This document shows, one piece after another, positions 19,292 to 30,392 of a DNA stretch of 64,000 nucleotides (positions are counted from its first letter, which is position 1; the number at the start of each line of letters is the position of its first letter). Below the pieces are notes generated by a model. The model was not told the DNA's origin. It ran no database searches and saw only the letters and a list, made by a program, of their open reading frames with translations. The position numbers and the translations under genes are program-made. Source of the stretch: Microvirga terricola (lineage in GTDB: Bacteria; Pseudomonadota; Alphaproteobacteria; Rhizobiales; Beijerinckiaceae); assembly GCF_011777495.1 (NCBI RefSeq), contig NZ_JAATJS010000002.1:558001-622000 (forward strand), given 5' to 3'.

Positions 19292-20818
19292 ATGACGTTT
19301 TCGAAATTTCTGACGGCTCTCGGCTTCACGGCCGCCGCTCTCGCGGCACCGATGGCTGCTCCGAGCGCGCAGGCCGCCGGCACCTTGACGGTCGGCCTCA
19401 CCATCGATCCCGGCAGCTGGGACCCGATCGACACCTTCCTGGTGCCGTGGGCTTCCGCCGCGACGAACATCTATGACGGTCTGACCTCGCGCGGGCCGGA
19501 CATGAAGCTCAATCCCGGTCTCGCGACGAGCTGGGAATTTCTCGACAACAACAACCGCATCCGCTTCAAGCTGCGCCAGAATGTGAAGTTTCACAACGGC
19601 GAGCCGTTCAACGCGGCGGCGGTGAAGTTCACCTTCGACCGTCTACTCGGTGACGAGGGCAAGAAGGGGCCGCAGCAGTCGAACTACAATTCTATCGACC
19701 ACGTGGAGATCGTCGACGACAACACGGTCGATTTCGTGATGAAGCAGGCCGATCCGGTGCTTCTCACCAAGCTCGCCGGCTACGGGGCGATGATCGTGCC
19801 GCCGAAGTACCTTCAGGAGAAGGGTGACGAGTATTTCAACACCCACCCCGTCGGCACCGGCCCGTTCAAGTTTGTCGAGTACAACCCGAAGGTCAATCTG
19901 ACCCTCGAAGCCTTCCCTGAGCACTGGGGCGGCGCGCCGAAGCTCGACAAGGTCGTCTATCGCATGATCGCGGAAGCGAACACGCAGATCGCCGAATTGC
20001 AGGCTGGCCGCATCGATATCGCGACGCTCATCCCGTTCGCGCTGACGCCGACTGTGCAGCAGGCGTCGAACCTGCAGCTCGTCAGCATCACCGGCCCGAC
20101 GGTCGTCGCGCTGCGTCTCAACACGCGTGACGGCATCACGAAGGACGTGAAGGTCCGCAAAGCCCTCAACATGGCGGTCGACCGCGAGGCGATCATCAAG
20201 GCCGTTCTGCTCGGCCATGCGAAGCCCATCGCGAGCTTCCAGTCAGAACTGTCCTTCGGCTACGATCCGAACCTGAAGCCGGTTCCCTTCGATCTCGCCA
20301 AGGCCAAGCAGCTCTTGCAGGAAGCCGGCGTGCAGCCGGGCTCTGCCATCAAGATCGACTTCCGCGGCAACGACGCAACCTTCCGCGAAGTTGCGCAGGC
20401 GGCAGCCGGTTACTTCCAGGCGCTCGGCCTGAAGCCGTCCGTCCAGCCCTACGAGCCGGCGGTTCTGCTCAACGACATCATCCCGAACGGCAAGACGGGC
20501 GAAGCCTGGCACAACAGCTGGGGTGGCTGGACCTTCGACTACGACAACACCGCTTACCTGATGTACCACTCGGGTGAGAAGTGGAACCCCTACGGCAACG
20601 ACAAGAAGCTCGACGAACTTCTGGAAAGCCAGCGCAAGATCTATGACGTGAAGGCGCGTGAGAAGGTTCTTCAGGAAGTGGCGCGCTACGTGGCCGATCA
20701 GGCACTCGAAATCCCGCTTTACAACCAGAACACCATTCTGGGCGTGAACAAGCGCGTGAAGAACTTCGTCGCTCCGGCGGACCTGCGCTTCCGCCTCAAC
20801 GACGTGTCGGTCGACTAA
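19292..20818 (+). CDS. Peptide ABC transporter periplasmic binding protein (family 5)
   Basis: 508-residue SBP_bac_5 protein. Signal peptide to about residue 29 (P-S-A-Q-A-A-G). The mature start L-T-V-G-L-T-I-D-P-G-S-W-D-P and the V-K-F-H-N-G-E-P-F-N-A-A-A-V-K-F block are family hallmarks. ATG 19292 is used, with GAGGGG 9 nt upstream; the frame is open further up into the ATPase gene. The ligand is a di- or oligopeptide by context. Opines or other substrates are possible for this family. Confidence 0.92.
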   Translation: MTFSKFLTALGFTAAALAAPMAAPSAQAAGTLTVGLTIDPGSWDPIDTFLVPWASAATNIYDGLTSRGPDMKLNPGLATSWEFLDNNNRIRFKLRQNVKFHNGEPFNAAAVKFTFDRLLGDEGKKGPQQSNYNSIDHVEIVDDNTVDFVMKQADPVLLTKLAGYGAMIVPPKYLQEKGDEYFNTHPVGTGPFKFVEYNPKVNLTLEAFPEHWGGAPKLDKVVYRMIAEANTQIAELQAGRIDIATLIPFALTPTVQQASNLQLVSITGPTVVALRLNTRDGITKDVKVRKALNMAVDREAIIKAVLLGHAKPIASFQSELSFGYDPNLKPVPFDLAKAKQLLQEAGVQPGSAIKIDFRGNDATFREVAQAAAGYFQALGLKPSVQPYEPAVLLNDIIPNGKTGEAWHNSWGGWTFDYDNTAYLMYHSGEKWNPYGNDKKLDELLESQRKIYDVKAREKVLQEVARYVADQALEIPLYNQNTILGVNKRVKNFVAPADLRFRLNDVSVD

Positions 20819-20858
20819 ACGATCACTTGAAAGAACAATAAGAAAACAGGATCACGAA

Positions 20859-21782
20859 ATGGCGGGCTTCATCCTCAAGCGGCTGTTGCAGGCTGTCTTC
20901 GTGATCCTGGCTGTGACCCTGATCGTGTCGTTCGCGGTCAGGCTGTCGGGCGATCCGGCGATCATGCTCACCGGTGGCGCGGGCGGTGTCACCGAGCAGG
21001 ATCTCCAGAATATCCGGAAATCGCTCGGCCTCGAACGTCCGTTCATCATCCAATATTTCAGCTTTCTCCAAGGGATCGTCGTCGGCGATTTCGGCCGCAG
21101 CTTCATGGGCGGAACGCCCGTGGCGAAGCTGATCGGCAACGCTCTTCCCGCGACACTGCTTCTCGCCTTCGCATCGCTTCTGACCTCGATCGCGTTTTCC
21201 GTTCCGCTTGGCGTCTATGCGGCGGTCAAGCGTGGGCGCTGGCCGGACCAGCTTATCCGCATTCTCTCCCTCGTCGGCCTGTCGTTCCCGAACTTCTGGC
21301 TCGCGATCATGATGGTGCTGTTCTTCTCCATCTTTCTCGGCTGGCTCCCGCCGAGCGGCATGGAGGGGCCGCAGAGCTTCGTGATGCCCGCGCTCACCAT
21401 GGCGATCATCCTCACCGCGACAAATGTCCGGCTGGTGCGCACCTCGATGCTCGAGACGCTCTCGCAGCAATACATCATGGTGGCGCGCTCCAAAGGCCTC
21501 AAGGATTGGGTCGTGCTCTACAAGCACGCGCTGCGCAATTCCGCCATTCCGCTCGTCACCTATATCGGCCTGCAATTCGGCGGTCTGATCGGCAGCATCG
21601 TCATCGTCGAACGCGTGTTCAACTGGCCCGGTATGGGCACGCTCGCCTTCGACGCCATTTCGGCGCGTGATTATCCCGTGCTTCAGGGCACCATTACGGT
21701 GCTGGCGCTGTTCATCGTTTTCATCAACATCGTGATCGATATCGCCTACGGCTTCATCGATCCCCGCATCCGGACGGAGTGA
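20859..21782 (+). CDS. Peptide ABC transporter permease (DppB-type)
   Basis: 307-residue permease. It opens F-I-L-K-R-L-L-Q-A-V-F-V-I-L, the usual DppB N-terminal helix, followed by a periplasmic region and five further helices. The late L-P/EAA region (Y-I-M-V-A-R-S-K-G-L) docks on the ATPase. Its stop lies 5 bp before the next start. Confidence 0.92.
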   Translation: MAGFILKRLLQAVFVILAVTLIVSFAVRLSGDPAIMLTGGAGGVTEQDLQNIRKSLGLERPFIIQYFSFLQGIVVGDFGRSFMGGTPVAKLIGNALPATLLLAFASLLTSIAFSVPLGVYAAVKRGRWPDQLIRILSLVGLSFPNFWLAIMMVLFFSIFLGWLPPSGMEGPQSFVMPALTMAIILTATNVRLVRTSMLETLSQQYIMVARSKGLKDWVVLYKHALRNSAIPLVTYIGLQFGGLIGSIVIVERVFNWPGMGTLAFDAISARDYPVLQGTITVLALFIVFINIVIDIAYGFIDPRIRTE

Positions 21783-21787
21783 GGATC

Positions 21788-22645
21788 ATGGCAACCGCTC
21801 AAGCCATCTCTTCAAGCCGCCGGCGCTTCCGGTCGCTCGAATTCACCCTCGGCGCTCTGCTCGCAGGCGGCATGGCCATCGCCGTCGTGCTGTCGCCGTT
21901 CCTGTTCCCGGATGGCGGCGAAAGCATGGACCTGATGGCGCGCCTCGTGCCGCCGTTCCAGAAGGCCGCACACATCCTCGGCACCGATCCGCTCGGCCGC
22001 GATATGCTCGCGCGCGTCGTCGTGGGTGGAAAGATATCACTGACGGTCGGTCTGCTCTCGATGCTGGGCGCGATGACGCTCGGCACGCTGATCGGCCTTG
22101 CGGCGGGCTATTATCGCGGCATTGCGGAAATCCTGCTGATGCGCTTTGCCGACATTCAGCTCGCGCTGCCGTTCATCCTCGTCGCCATCATGTTTCTCGC
22201 CATTCTGGGAACCGGCGTCGACAAGGTGATCTTCTTCATGATCGTCGCGCAATGGGTGCAATATGCGCGCCTCGTGCGCGGCTCCGTGCTGGCGCTGCGC
22301 GAGCGCGAATTCATTCACTCCGCCCGCGCCATCGGCGTCGGTAACGGGCGGATCATCTTCACGCATATCCTGCCCAACGTGCTTGGTCCCATCGTCATTC
22401 TGATGACGCTGAATGTGGCGAACAACATCTTGCTGGAGAGCAGCTTGACGTTCATCGGCCTTGGCGTCGATCCGCTCATTCCGAGCTGGGGCGGCATGCT
22501 GGCGGACGGGCGCACCTATCTGCAGACGGCGTGGTGGGTCAGCGTCTTCCCCGGCCTTGCCATCATGTTCACCGTGCTTGGCTTGAACCTTCTTGGCGAT
22601 TGGCTGCGCGATTTGTTGGACCCGACGGGACAGGCCGGAAAATGA
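21788..22645 (+). CDS. Peptide ABC transporter permease (DppC-type)
   Basis: 285-residue second permease. An N-terminal cytoplasmic arm and first helix precede H-I-L-G-T-D-P-L-G-R-D-M-L-A-R, the DppC/OppC hallmark. The docking loop is H-S-A-R-A-I-G-V-G-N. ATG 21788 has GGAG 7 nt upstream. The stop overlaps the peptidase start (ATGA). Confidence 0.92.
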   Translation: MATAQAISSSRRRFRSLEFTLGALLAGGMAIAVVLSPFLFPDGGESMDLMARLVPPFQKAAHILGTDPLGRDMLARVVVGGKISLTVGLLSMLGAMTLGTLIGLAAGYYRGIAEILLMRFADIQLALPFILVAIMFLAILGTGVDKVIFFMIVAQWVQYARLVRGSVLALREREFIHSARAIGVGNGRIIFTHILPNVLGPIVILMTLNVANNILLESSLTFIGLGVDPLIPSWGGMLADGRTYLQTAWWVSVFPGLAIMFTVLGLNLLGDWLRDLLDPTGQAGK

Positions 22646-24390
22646 CCATTTTGCTTGACGCGCGTATTCCGCGCACCCTCGATGTTCTTCTCCGTGACTG
22701 GGCGAGAGAAGAACATCGCGGCGCTCGCCTCGAAGCATGGCTGTTCGAGGATGAGGCGGCCCGGCGCACGGCGGAGAAGGCATTCGCACGTGTCGGCGTC
22801 GAAGCCCGCCTGCACAGCGCTTACAAGCCGCTTCTTCATGCGGTGCTTGAAGACATCGACACGCGCGACCTCAAGCGCTTCACGCTTCGCTTTCCAGTCC
22901 ATGCCAAGGCGAAGCCTCTACGGTTTCTCTCGGAGGCCTATCCGCTGGCTGCTTTGCTAGACGGCGTCGAGACGCATTTCGAGCCCGGCACAGCGGATCT
23001 GACCTACCGCGTGACCGCCGAATATCGCGACGGGCGCGTTGCGGAGCACGAGGTTTTCGCGCCGAACCGTCTGCGCAAGAACCATCTCGATGAAACCGAC
23101 CTGACGCCGACGGGCTGGCTCAGGGTGACGAAGCGCCCCGGCGGCGCGCCCGATCTCGACCACGCGGTCGAGACCGAGGCGGAAGCTGTGTTCCACAAAG
23201 TGATGGCCGCCATCGCCGCGCATTCGTGGCCGGCGCAGGAGCCTTATGCGGAAACCATCGCCATCGACGTGACGATGCCCGGCATCGAGCGCGAGCTGCC
23301 TTATGGCGATGAAGTCATGAGCACGCGCGAGGCGCTGCACGAGGACTTTTACTTTTCGCTGCTCGAATTCTTCAAGCGTAAATCCGGCCGCCCGCCGGAG
23401 GATCGCGGCGTGCAGCCGGGCCAGATCGTGCCGGATATTCGCGCAGGCGAGGGCGACGCGCATGTGCGGTTGGAACTGCGTCCCTTCGGTGCTCCGCAAG
23501 ATCCGGTGAGGCCCGAGCAGGTGATTGATACCGCCGATGCCGCGCCGGGTCTCGCGCAGATCGACCGGGAGTTCGCAGGCCTGCCCGGCGAGCGGTTCGA
23601 AGGCCGCTCCCATGAAGGGCGTCCCATCCGGGGGCTCTACCGCAAGGGCTCGCGCCCGGCGGTTCTGGTGAGTTCGGGCCAGCACGCCAACGAGACATCC
23701 GCGCCCGTTGGCGCGCTGCGCGCGATGCGTCGCCTGCTCGCCGATCCGGATGCAAACATCGCCTTCATCCCCGTCGAGAATCCCGACGGTTATGCGTTGC
23801 ATGGGCGCCTCTGCGAGGGCAATCCGCGCCACATGCACCATGCGGCGCGCTATACCTCGCTCGGTTGCGATGTCGAGTTCGGCAGCGAGCGTCCCACCGC
23901 CGAGATCGGCGCGCGCCTCAAGGCGCTGGAACTGTCGGGCGCGCAGCTGCACGTCAATCTCCATGGCTATCCGGCGCATGAGTGGACGCGGCCCTTCACC
24001 GGCTATCTGCCGCGCGGCTTCGAATTGTGGACCATTCCGAAGGGCTTCTTCCTGATCCTGCGGCATCATCCATCCTGGACGGATCGCGCGCGGTTCCTTG
24101 TCGAGGCCGTGACGAAGCGGCTGGCAGCCATTCCGGGGCTGGTGGAGTTCAACCGGCGGCAGATCGAAATCTGCTCGATCCATACCGGCGGCACGCCCTA
24201 TGAGATCATCAACGGCGTGCCCTCGCTGCTGACGGCTGAGGAGCGCCATCCTACGCCGCTGACCCTCATCACCGAGTTCCCTGACGAGACGATCTATGGA
24301 GAGCCTTATCGCTTCGCCCATACGGTCCAGATGACCACCGTCCTCGCCGCCGAGGAGGCCATGGCCGAGATCATGGCGGCGGTCGCTTAA
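22642..24390 (+). CDS. M14-like zinc carboxypeptidase, translationally coupled to the peptide importer
   Basis: 582 residues. The C-terminal ~260 residues look like an M14/AspA-type zinc peptidase: S-S-G-Q-H-A-N-E-T-S (HxxE metal pair), I-P-V-E-N-P-D-G-Y, L-H-V-N-L-H-G-Y-P (second histidine) and F-P-D-E (possible catalytic Glu). The N-terminal ~320 residues are not recognised. No signal peptide is visible, so it should act in the cytoplasm on imported peptides. Its ATG overlaps the permease stop, which ties it firmly to this importer. The exact peptide or amide substrate is unknown. Confidence 0.8.
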   Translation: MTILLDARIPRTLDVLLRDWAREEHRGARLEAWLFEDEAARRTAEKAFARVGVEARLHSAYKPLLHAVLEDIDTRDLKRFTLRFPVHAKAKPLRFLSEAYPLAALLDGVETHFEPGTADLTYRVTAEYRDGRVAEHEVFAPNRLRKNHLDETDLTPTGWLRVTKRPGGAPDLDHAVETEAEAVFHKVMAAIAAHSWPAQEPYAETIAIDVTMPGIERELPYGDEVMSTREALHEDFYFSLLEFFKRKSGRPPEDRGVQPGQIVPDIRAGEGDAHVRLELRPFGAPQDPVRPEQVIDTADAAPGLAQIDREFAGLPGERFEGRSHEGRPIRGLYRKGSRPAVLVSSGQHANETSAPVGALRAMRRLLADPDANIAFIPVENPDGYALHGRLCEGNPRHMHHAARYTSLGCDVEFGSERPTAEIGARLKALELSGAQLHVNLHGYPAHEWTRPFTGYLPRGFELWTIPKGFFLILRHHPSWTDRARFLVEAVTKRLAAIPGLVEFNRRQIEICSIHTGGTPYEIINGVPSLLTAEERHPTPLTLITEFPDETIYGEPYRFAHTVQMTTVLAAEEAMAEIMAAVA

Positions 24391-24441
24391 GCCTAACCGA
24401 ACGGAGTTTCTGTCAAGATCGCCGCCGCGCCCTATCTAACC

Positions 24442-24497
24442 ACCTCGCGAAGGGGTCCGCCGGTGCCTCTGGCCGTCCGGCGGCCGGGAAGCGAGGT
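24442..24497 (+). promoter_or_regulatory. Structured leader that may mask the ribosome site of the MscS gene
   Basis: An outer stem ACCTCGC (24442-24448) with GCGAGGT (24491-24497) covers the GAGG ribosome site. It encloses an inner stem CCGCCGG (24457-24463) with CCGGCGG (24477-24483). The start codon is at 24506. Confidence 0.4.
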
Positions 24498-24505
24498 ATC
24501 GGGCG

Positions 24506-26464
24506 ATGAAACGGTTCGGTTCGAGCGTTGCAGTTGCTTTGGCCGTTTTCCCTACGTTTGGCGGGAAGGCGATGGCGCAGGAGGATGCTTCGGCTCTCGT
24601 CGCAGCCTCCGAACAGATCGCGGAAAAAGTTCTCGCTCATGCCGAGACGCTGAGACGAGGGCTCGATCTTCTGCCGGATGCGCTCACGCGGACGGTCCAG
24701 TGGATCGTGGATGATCGCCCGCCATTGCGGGCGATGCTGTTTCTCCTTCTCTTCGTCACGGCGACGATCCTCGCGGGTTATGCGCTTGAGAATCTCGCAA
24801 GGCGCTTCTGGCGCTCCCGCGATCCGCAGAAGGTGGGGCCGGGGAGGGCCGGATCGCTGCTGCTCAGCCTCCTCGTTCCGCTGCCGTCGCTTGTGTTTTT
24901 CGCGTTCCGGGGCTCACCCATCCGGTCGACCGCTTTGGCTCTTGCCGTGGGATGGAGCCTCGTCCACATCATCGGCGCGTTTCTCAAATCTCTCGTCAAA
25001 CCGCAGAGCGTGGACATCGCGCGAAAGCCCTTGCGGCGGATCCAGCTCTGTCTCGGCGTTCTCGTGTTCAGCTATATCGGCCTTGGCCTGATGCGTATCG
25101 CGGGAAGCGAGCCCGAGCCGCGGCTCGCGCTGGTGACGATCTTGTGGGTCGTGTTCATGGGCTTGGGCTTTGCGGCGCTGAAGGCGTTTCGGGATGCGCT
25201 GCCGCTCGATTGGGGGCTGCCGCACGAGCGGGGCGATCTCATCGTGCGTTACATCCGTCCGCATTGGTACGGCGTTTCCCTGTTCATGCTGGCCCTGACC
25301 GGCGTGGCGGCGCTCGTCGCCTCGATCAACCAGAGCGGCTTCGCCTTCGTAAGGGGGGCGGCCAGCGTTCTTCTCCTCGGCGTCGTCCTCGTCTTCCTGT
25401 TCTTGAAACCCGACATCGCGACGGACGAGACACATCCCTGGCGGCAAGCTTTGCGCCGCTGTGCGCGGCTTGCGGTCTTTGCAGGTTACTGGATTGGGCT
25501 CGCGCTGATCTGGGGCATCGATCCGCTGCTTCTGGCATCGGACCGCGTGAGCCAGCCAGTTGCGCGGGCGCTGATCGATATTGGCATTGCCTGCGCCGTA
25601 GCGCTGATGTTGTGGGAACTTATTCGAACGGCTTTGGATTCTTATGCGGCTCCCGCACCAACCGCGGGAGAGCATGGCGAAGAGCCAGGCCATGCCAAAG
25701 CCTCGACGCGCATTCAGACCTTTCTGCCGCTGCTGCGGGCCGCAATCGCCATCTTCATTGCGGTTGTCACTGCCATGGTGATCCTTGCCTCTTTCGGCGT
25801 GAATATCGGGCCAATGCTCGCCGGTGCCGGCGTGGTCGGCATCGCCATCGGCTTCGGATCGCAAACGCTCGTGAAGGACGTGATCTCCGGCTTGTTCTTT
25901 CTCGCCGACGATGCGTTCCGGCTCGGCGAATACATCGAGATCGGCAACGCGAAGGGCAATGTGGAGAAAATGTCGATCCGCTCCCTTCGTCTGCGTCATC
26001 CGCGCGGCCCGCTTTACACGGTGCCGTTCGGCGAGATCCGGCAGATCGTCAATCACAGCCGCGACTACGCCATTGTGAAGATGGAGTTTACCATCGCCTT
26101 CGACACCGATCTCGTGAAAGCGAAGAAGATCGTGAAGCAGATCGCCGCCGAGCTGAACAACGACCCCGAGCTGATGCAGCACCTGTTGCAGCCGCTGAAG
26201 TTTCAGGGCGTGCGCCGTATGGAGCAATATGGGCTTGTGGTCGGTGTGAAGTACACCGCCAAACCCGGCGAGCAATTCGAGCTGAGGCGCGAAGTTTTCC
26301 ACCGCATCCGCGATGCATTCTCTCGCGAAGGTATCGACTTCGCGCGCCCGCAGGTCGTGGTGCAGATGCCCCCTGGTGTCGATAATCCCGAAGTGGTGAA
26401 GGCGGCAGTGCTGAGCACCTTGAACGGCGGGCCTGCTACGCCGGAACAGGGCAACAAAGCCTGA
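24506..26464 (+). CDS. MscS-family mechanosensitive ion channel (large)
   Basis: 652-residue inner-membrane channel that releases solutes on osmotic downshock. N-terminal signal-like segment (A-V-A-L-A-V-F-P...A-M-A-Q), a short periplasmic part, then about nine or ten hydrophobic segments. The pore region G-A-G-V-V-G-I-A-I-G-F-G-S-Q-T-L-V-K-D at residues ~445-463 and the following beta domain are clear MscS features. The N-terminal membrane extension makes it longer than E. coli MscS (286) but shorter than MscK. It stands alone. Confidence 0.9.
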   Translation: MKRFGSSVAVALAVFPTFGGKAMAQEDASALVAASEQIAEKVLAHAETLRRGLDLLPDALTRTVQWIVDDRPPLRAMLFLLLFVTATILAGYALENLARRFWRSRDPQKVGPGRAGSLLLSLLVPLPSLVFFAFRGSPIRSTALALAVGWSLVHIIGAFLKSLVKPQSVDIARKPLRRIQLCLGVLVFSYIGLGLMRIAGSEPEPRLALVTILWVVFMGLGFAALKAFRDALPLDWGLPHERGDLIVRYIRPHWYGVSLFMLALTGVAALVASINQSGFAFVRGAASVLLLGVVLVFLFLKPDIATDETHPWRQALRRCARLAVFAGYWIGLALIWGIDPLLLASDRVSQPVARALIDIGIACAVALMLWELIRTALDSYAAPAPTAGEHGEEPGHAKASTRIQTFLPLLRAAIAIFIAVVTAMVILASFGVNIGPMLAGAGVVGIAIGFGSQTLVKDVISGLFFLADDAFRLGEYIEIGNAKGNVEKMSIRSLRLRHPRGPLYTVPFGEIRQIVNHSRDYAIVKMEFTIAFDTDLVKAKKIVKQIAAELNNDPELMQHLLQPLKFQGVRRMEQYGLVVGVKYTAKPGEQFELRREVFHRIRDAFSREGIDFARPQVVVQMPPGVDNPEVVKAAVLSTLNGGPATPEQGNKA

Positions 26465-26506
26465 CGTTGGTGGGGCGAAACGACACTCCACTTCGGAGCG
26501 AGGACC

Positions 26507-27850
26507 ATGGCGTGGTTGCGCTGGCAGCACAGCGAAAGCGAAACGGCGATCAGGGAGGCCGTTGCGACGCTGCGCGACCAAGGCGAACCGCTGCCGCCTG
26601 TTTTTGAGGCGGAAGACTTCGGGGCCATGTTCGATCGCTTTGCCGATGCGCGGGTCGTGCTGCTCGGCGAAGCGACGCACGGCACCTCCGAATTCTATCG
26701 CGCCCGCGCGGCGATCACGCGACGGCTCATCGAGGAGCATGGTTTTACCATCGTTGCGGTCGAGGCCGACTGGCCGGATGCCGCGCGGATTGACGCTTAT
26801 GTCCGGCACAAATCCATCCCGCCGGGCGAGGATGCCGCCTTCGAGCGCTTTCCCACCTGGATGTGGCGTAACGAGGAGGTAGCCGACTTCGCTAACTGGC
26901 TGCGCGCGTACAACAAAGACTGTCCGACTGCGCATCGGGTCGAGTTCCGGGGGCTCGACATCTATAGCCTGAATGCCTCTGTCCGCGCCGTGCTTGACTA
27001 TCTCGACAAGGTCGACCCAGAGGCGGCCGAGGAAGCGAGGGCGCGGTTCGGGTGTCTGAGCCCCTGGCAATCCGACCCGGCGCGCTATGGCAAAGCCGTC
27101 CTGACGGGCCAGAAGCGCCCCTGCGACCGTGCGCTCCTCGCGCAGCTTCAGGATATGCTCGACCGCCGGCTCGATTTTCTGGCGGTCGATGGCAGCGACG
27201 AGTTTCTGGATGCACTCCAGAACGCCAAGATCGTCCATGCGGCGGAGCACTACTACCGCATCATGTATGAGGGCGCGACGGAGTCCTGGAACCTGCGCGA
27301 CCGCCATATGTTCGAGACCCTCGAAAGCCTGCTGGCGCGGCGGGAGGAGGCCAAGGCGGTGGTCTGGGCCCACAATTCCCACATCGGCAACGCTTCGGCG
27401 ACGGCGATGGGTTGGCAGGGCGAGTTCAATATCGGCGGGCTGTGCCGGACCTCCTACCGCGACAAGGCGGTTCTGATCGGCTTCGGCACAGATCGTGGCA
27501 CGGTTGCCGCTGCGAGCGGCTGGGACGCCCCCATGGAGATCAAGGACGTGCTGCCTGCCCGCCCCGACAGTCACGAGCGCCTGTTCCGTGACACCGGCCT
27601 TAGCCGCTTCCTGACCGATTGGCGGGAGAATGGGCAGAGTGATCTCGTCGAGGCCCTGTCCCGACCCCGCCTGGAGCGGGCCATCGGCGTGATCTACCGG
27701 CCTGAAAGCGAACTCTACAGCCATTATTTCGAGGCGATCCTGGCCGAGCAGTTCGACGCTTTCGTCTGGTTCGACAAGACCAAGGCCGTGACGCCCCTGT
27801 CCCACGCCCACGGGGTGGGGCAGCCGGAGACCTACCCGTTCGGGCTCTGA
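26507..27850 (+). CDS. Erythromycin-esterase-like protein
   Basis: 447 residues of the erythromycin esterase (PF05139) superfamily. V-L-L-G-E-A-T-H-G-T-S-E-F-Y near residues 47-60 holds the Glu and His of the active site; V-A-V-E-A-D-W-P-D follows, and V-V-W-A-H-N-S-H-I-G near 285 contains the second conserved histidine. Family members in soil bacteria are often not macrolide esterases, and their true substrates are unknown. No signal peptide. It is 42 bp downstream of the MscS gene on the same strand. Confidence 0.85.
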   Translation: MAWLRWQHSESETAIREAVATLRDQGEPLPPVFEAEDFGAMFDRFADARVVLLGEATHGTSEFYRARAAITRRLIEEHGFTIVAVEADWPDAARIDAYVRHKSIPPGEDAAFERFPTWMWRNEEVADFANWLRAYNKDCPTAHRVEFRGLDIYSLNASVRAVLDYLDKVDPEAAEEARARFGCLSPWQSDPARYGKAVLTGQKRPCDRALLAQLQDMLDRRLDFLAVDGSDEFLDALQNAKIVHAAEHYYRIMYEGATESWNLRDRHMFETLESLLARREEAKAVVWAHNSHIGNASATAMGWQGEFNIGGLCRTSYRDKAVLIGFGTDRGTVAAASGWDAPMEIKDVLPARPDSHERLFRDTGLSRFLTDWRENGQSDLVEALSRPRLERAIGVIYRPESELYSHYFEAILAEQFDAFVWFDKTKAVTPLSHAHGVGQPETYPFGL

Positions 27851-27882
27851 GGACATTCGTCCGCCTTGCCCCGACCCGGTCC

Positions 27883-27927
27883 CCCTGCTAACTGACGCGC
27901 AACTCCTTCCACCCGTTGTCAGCAGGG
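27883..27927 (+). promoter_or_regulatory. Imperfect hairpin over the ettA ribosome site
   Basis: CCCTGCTAAC (27883-27892) pairs with GTCAGCAGGG (27918-27927) with one mismatch in ten. The right arm contains the CAGGG that serves as ribosome site for GTG 27937. Confidence 0.35.
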
Positions 27928-27936
27928 CTTATTTCC

Positions 27937-29589
<1,653 letters not shown>

Positions 29590-29598
29590 AGGATTGGC

Positions 29599-30285
29599 AT
29601 GAGCACCGTTCTCATCACGGGTGTCGGACGCGGCATAGGCGAGGAGCTTACCCGCGTCCTGCTCGCCCGTGGAGATCGGGTGATCGGAACCGTTCGCGAT
29701 CCTGCGAAGGTACTGGCCGAATGGCGGACCTACGTCGAGAATGGGCAGCTTCGGTTGCTCAAGCTCGACGTGCGCGACGAAGTCTCGATTGCCGAAGCGG
29801 CGAAGCAGGTTGATGAGCCCGTCGACGTGCTCATCAACAATGCGGGCATCATCGGCCCGCAACAGCAATCGACCCTCGACATGGATTTCGAGGGCTTTCT
29901 CGATACGTTGCGCGTGAACACGCTCGGACCGCTGCGTGTCGTCCAGGCGTTCCTGCCGCACCTGCGCCGGTCAAGTGAGGCCAAGGTCGTGACGGTCTCA
30001 AGCCGCATGGGCTCCCTGTCTCACGCCAAGTCCGACCGGATCGCCTATCGCACCTCCAAGGCTGCGGTGAACAAGGTGGTGCAGGGCCTTGCCACCGACC
30101 TTGCAGATGATGGGATCACGGTGATTTCCGTCCACCCCGGCTGGGTGCAGACCGACATGGGCGGTGCCAGTGCGGATATTACCGTGCAGCAGAGCGCCGC
30201 CGGGCTGGTCAAGCTGATTGACGACCTGACCGTGGCGCAGACGGGCAGCTTCTTCGATTGGACGGGGGAGGCCATCCCCTTCTGA
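29599..30285 (+). CDS. Short-chain dehydrogenase/reductase
   Basis: 228-residue NAD(P)-dependent SDR oxidoreductase. T-G-V-G-R-G-I-G-E-E cofactor motif at 7-16, L-I-N-N-A-G-I-I-G near 75 and the catalytic Y-R-T-S-K near 150 are all present. Closest in style to the C-factor/sniffer-type SDRs. The substrate is not known. It begins 9 bp after ettA and may share its transcript. Confidence 0.88.
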   Translation: MSTVLITGVGRGIGEELTRVLLARGDRVIGTVRDPAKVLAEWRTYVENGQLRLLKLDVRDEVSIAEAAKQVDEPVDVLINNAGIIGPQQQSTLDMDFEGFLDTLRVNTLGPLRVVQAFLPHLRRSSEAKVVTVSSRMGSLSHAKSDRIAYRTSKAAVNKVVQGLATDLADDGITVISVHPGWVQTDMGGASADITVQQSAAGLVKLIDDLTVAQTGSFFDWTGEAIPF

Positions 30286-30392
30286 CCAGAGGCCGGTCGG
30301 GAGTATCTATTTATTCCCCTAAAGGCAGTTGGGTTTGGCGCTGAAACAGTGTATGACCCTTGAGGCACGAGACACAAGAAAGAGAAGTTCAC

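Noticed and set aside
24914..27856. A 980-codon open frame on the minus strand opposite the MscS and esterase genes
   Set aside because: It is antisense to two well-supported genes, has an Arg/His/Asp-rich random-like composition and no domain. Long antisense frames are expected in GC-rich DNA.
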